Positions 61,565-64,000 of a stretch of 64,000 nucleotides of DNA are shown one piece after another. How positions within the stretch are numbered: position 1 is the stretch's first letter; every line of letters begins with the position of its first letter. The notes under the pieces were generated by a model. It saw only the letters and a list, made by a program, of their open reading frames with translations. It searched no databases and was not told the origin of the DNA. The stretch covers positions 2,479,001-2,543,000 of the forward strand of contig NZ_PJBB01000003.1 in assembly GCF_002836595.1 (NCBI RefSeq). The letters are read 5' to 3'. This DNA is from Tenacibaculum sp. Bg11-29 (GTDB lineage Bacteria > Bacteroidota > Bacteroidia > Flavobacteriales > Flavobacteriaceae). The position numbers and the translations under genes are program-made.

Positions 61565-62011
61565 ATGAAAAAAATTGAGACAAAAGTTATAAAAAGTATA
61601 GAAATAATAGAAAAGGGGATTCTAGTAATTTTATTATTAGCACTTTTATCAGTTGTTATTTACTCAGTAATAATGTTTATAGGACTACTTTTTAGTGACG
61701 TTATTTTAGGAGTACAAGATTCATTTTCTATAGAAAATGATATATTAATACATTTACATAAGGTCTTTGGCGGTTTTTTATCTGTCTTAATAGGTGTTGA
61801 ATTATTACACACTATAAAAATGTATTTGAAAGAAGGTATAGTGCATGTAGAAATCGTATTACTTGTTGCTTTAATAGGAATATCAAGACATGTTATTGAT
61901 TTGGATATAGCTCATATGAAACCTTTTGTTATTATGGCTATTAGTTCTTTGATTATAGCACTTTCTGTCGGTTATTTTTTAATAAAAAGAGGAATACGGA
62001 AACCTAAGTAG
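61565..62011 (+). CDS. PsiE-like membrane protein
   Basis: A 148-residue protein with four membrane segments (ILVILLLALLSVVIYSVIMF, FGGFLSVLIGVELLHTI, HVEIVLLVALIGISRHVIDL, FVIMAISSLIIALSVGYFLI). The HVEIVLLVALIGISRHVIDLD stretch is the core signature of the phosphate-starvation-inducible PsiE family, whose biochemical role is unknown. It lies 104 bases after the lipoprotein gene and 110 bases before the TolC-family gene. Confidence 0.85.
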   Translation: MKKIETKVIKSIEIIEKGILVILLLALLSVVIYSVIMFIGLLFSDVILGVQDSFSIENDILIHLHKVFGGFLSVLIGVELLHTIKMYLKEGIVHVEIVLLVALIGISRHVIDLDIAHMKPFVIMAISSLIIALSVGYFLIKRGIRKPK

Positions 62012-62123
62012 TTATCTTTATCCCCGCCTTAATAAAAAGAGCTTTTTCGTAAGAGAATATAACTTTAAAAGGTGAAAGTAAATTAATTGTTATATATTTA
62101 AAATGTTTATTTTACGTATTATT

Positions 62124-64000
62124 ATGTCGCAAATGAAAAAAATACTACCATTTTTGTTTTTTGTATTAATTTTTAATCTAAGCTATGCACAAACTATTAC
62201 TATAGGGCTTCTTACAGATAAAAATACTCCAGAAATTCAACCTTTATTAGAACAATTAAAAACAGAGATTAGCGCTGTTCTTGGGCAAGGCCAAATAATT
62301 AATTTTAATAAACCGTTGGAAAATAACTATAATTTAGAAAAAGCAAAAACAAACTATAGATCGCTAGTTGATAATAATGGTGTAGATATTATTTTATCTT
62401 TAGGTGTGTTAGATAATATTGCTATTTACCAGTATAAAACTTATGCAAAGCCAACAATTGTTTTTGGTTCTATAAATTCTGATTTTATAAACCTTTTACC
62501 AGAGCAGAAAACAAGTCAAATTAATAACATCACATATATCATTACGCCTTTATCTTATAAAAAAGATCTAGAGGCTTTTAAAACATTATTCGATTATAAA
62601 AATATTGGGATTATAGTTGATGACTATGTAGCTGATATATTACCACTTCAATCTGTATTTGAACCTTATTTTACAAAAGAAGGAAAGCAATATAAAATTA
62701 TTAGAATTACCGAAACAGGTTTAATGTCTGAGTCATTAGATGGTTTAGATGCTGTTTATCTAGGAGGAGGTTTTCAATTAAATAATACACAATTCAAAAG
62801 TTTAATAAATACCGTAAATGTTAAGAAATTACCCTCATTTTCTGCTAATAGAATTGCAGATGTTGAACGTGGTATTTTGGCAACCAATCAACCACAAACA
62901 AATTTAGATCAATTTTTTAGACGAATTGCTTTAAATATTGAAGCCATAACAAATGGAACAAATGCATCAGAATTGCCAATACTATTAGAATATAAAAATA
63001 AATTAACGATAAACTTTAATACAGCTAAACAAATAGATTTTCCGCTACGGTATGCGATGTTAGGTTTTGCTGACTTTATTGCAGGCAATGAAGAACCTAA
63101 TAAAAAAGATGCTTTATCTCTTTTAGATATAATGAATAGTGTTGTTGATAGAAATTTAGGGTTGTCTTCAGCTAAAAAAGGTATAGAGTTAGTTCAACAA
63201 GATATAAAATTGGCTAAAAGTGGTTATTTACCTAATGTTACAGCAAGTGTTAATGGTGTTTATTTAGATCCAAGGGTTGCTAAAATATCTAATGGAACAA
63301 ATCCTGAGTTTTCAACTTCAGGAGCTATTGTTGCCGAGCAACTTATTTATTCTGAAAGTGCATCAGCAAATGTTGATATTCAAAAAGAATTACAAAAGGC
63401 TGAAAAGGCAAAATACAACGCTAGTGAGTTAGATGCTTTATTGAATGCATCTGTCGCTTATTTTAATGCTTTAATATTAAAAACAAATGCCACTATTCAG
63501 AATCAAAACTTGCAGTTAACAAAACGAAATTTAGAATTAGCAGAACAAAATTTTGAAGGTGGAGCTTCAGGGAAATCAGATGTATTACGTTTTAAAAGTC
63601 AATTAGCACAAAATACGCAAAACCTTATAGATGCACGAAATCAACTTAAACAAGCATTCTTTACGATTAATCAATTAACAAATACGACCATAAATAAAGA
63701 CATAGATATTGCTGATGCAGTATTATCACAAGGTGTTTTTAAAAATTACAAGTACGAAGATTTTTATACGATTTTAGATAATCCAAAATTACAACCAGCA
63801 TTAATTGATTTTTTAGTTGAAGAAGCTAAGAAAAACGCACCAGAATTAAAGAGTTTAGATTATAATTTAAACATTACAAAACGTACTTATAAATTAAATG
63901 ATACAGGTCGTTTTATTCCAACAGTAGCATTGCAAGGACAGTATAATTTAGCTATTTCAAAATCCGGAGAAGGAACTACTTTTCCAACTGGTTTTCCAAG
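62124..64000 (+). CDS. TolC-family outer membrane protein with N-terminal substrate-binding-like domain (3' end outside window)
   Basis: The frame is open from several ATGs (62103, 62124, 62133) to the end of the window, over 620 residues. MKKILPFLFFVLIFNLSYAQ is a signal peptide. Residues 25-330 resemble a periplasmic ABC-transport-type substrate-binding domain (TITIGLLTDKNTPEIQPLLE, IILSLGVLDN, IVFGSINSDFI). From about residue 350 a TolC-type helical region follows (KGIELVQQDIKLAKSGYLPN, LTKRNLELAEQNFEGGASGK, SDVLRFKSQLAQ). TolC proteins form the outer-membrane channel of efflux pumps, so inner-membrane pump genes may follow to the right. The fusion is the odd point. Confidence 0.8.
   Translation, partial: MSQMKKILPFLFFVLIFNLSYAQTITIGLLTDKNTPEIQPLLEQLKTEISAVLGQGQIINFNKPLENNYNLEKAKTNYRSLVDNNGVDIILSLGVLDNIAIYQYKTYAKPTIVFGSINSDFINLLPEQKTSQINNITYIITPLSYKKDLEAFKTLFDYKNIGIIVDDYVADILPLQSVFEPYFTKEGKQYKIIRITETGLMSESLDGLDAVYLGGGFQLNNTQFKSLINTVNVKKLPSFSANRIADVERGILATNQPQTNLDQFFRRIALNIEAITNGTNASELPILLEYKNKLTINFNTAKQIDFPLRYAMLGFADFIAGNEEPNKKDALSLLDIMNSVVDRNLGLSSAKKGIELVQQDIKLAKSGYLPNVTASVNGVYLDPRVAKISNGTNPEFSTSGAIVAEQLIYSESASANVDIQKELQKAEKAKYNASELDALLNASVAYFNALILKTNATIQNQNLQLTKRNLELAEQNFEGGASGKSDVLRFKSQLAQNTQNLIDARNQLKQAFFTINQLTNTTINKDIDIADAVLSQGVFKNYKYEDFYTILDNPKLQPALIDFLVEEAKKNAPELKSLDYNLNITKRTYKLNDTGRFIPTVALQGQYNLAISKSGEGTTFPTGFP

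Overview
The window comes from a low-GC member of the Bacteroidota, most likely a marine Flavobacteriaceae close to Tenacibaculum (genus inferred, not proven). The evidence is promoters of the TAnnTTTG type (for example at 1188, 24064, 26369, 39169, 54092, 60592), a type IX secretion sorting domain, lipoproteins with an acidic SDDND export signal, almost no Shine-Dalgarno sequences, a CAL67264-type small membrane protein, and flavobacterial versions of MurA, DnaJ, DUF4290 and EttA. No tRNA, CRISPR array or intact insertion sequence was seen.

Layout. 1-1938: end of a DUF3352/YwqK-like protein and yebC. 1950-6400: a decayed accessory region holding both ends of a broken tyrosine recombinase with an unrelated gene between them, orphan hypotheticals, and an ABM-monooxygenase pseudogene. 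6424-11368: glyoxylate shunt, with a RamB/ScfR-type regulator divergent from malate synthase and isocitrate lyase; the aconitase acnB lies at 55028. 11699-21511: an unrecognised multigene cluster (coiled-coil protein, 349-aa partner, classical AAA+ ATPase, three tightly packed unknown genes, large membrane-anchored protein). It is interrupted by a secreted alpha/beta hydrolase and two palindromic repeats, and is the best candidate here for an undescribed system.

21554-25728: a MarR-GNAT fusion followed by a redox/stress group (DoxX, OsmC, FMN reductase, cysteine-poor glutaredoxin-like protein, MarR, pirin). Three of its promoters share an ATATTCC-wTGG operator-like motif, which suggests one local regulon under the 24335 MarR protein. 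25782-32803: Lrp and histidine decarboxylase, a 2,4-dienoyl-CoA reductase-like flavoprotein, LpxD, a small membrane protein and EttA. 33165-39138: a 56-aa secreted peptide, a giant M43 metalloprotease with a T9SS tail, and an exported XAC2610-like protein. 39481-40881: adjacent frameshifted MBL-fold and Crp-family genes. 40934-47049: VanW, a CDP-alcohol phosphotransferase, small conserved proteins, a DAACS symporter and a sulfurtransferase.

47390-57805: core genes uvrD-like, DUF4290-murA, grpE-dnaJ, rnpB and acnB. In the same stretch are an orphan double-glycine Cys-rich peptide gene (51807) and a candidate small RNA between dnaJ and rnpB. 58050-64000: surface lipoprotein, DUF6495-like protein, a sirtuin, a 48-aa gene with its own promoter, a lipoprotein, a PsiE-like protein, and the start of a TolC-family protein carrying an N-terminal substrate-binding-like domain. 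All assignments rest on reading the sequence and remembered family motifs; no database was searched.
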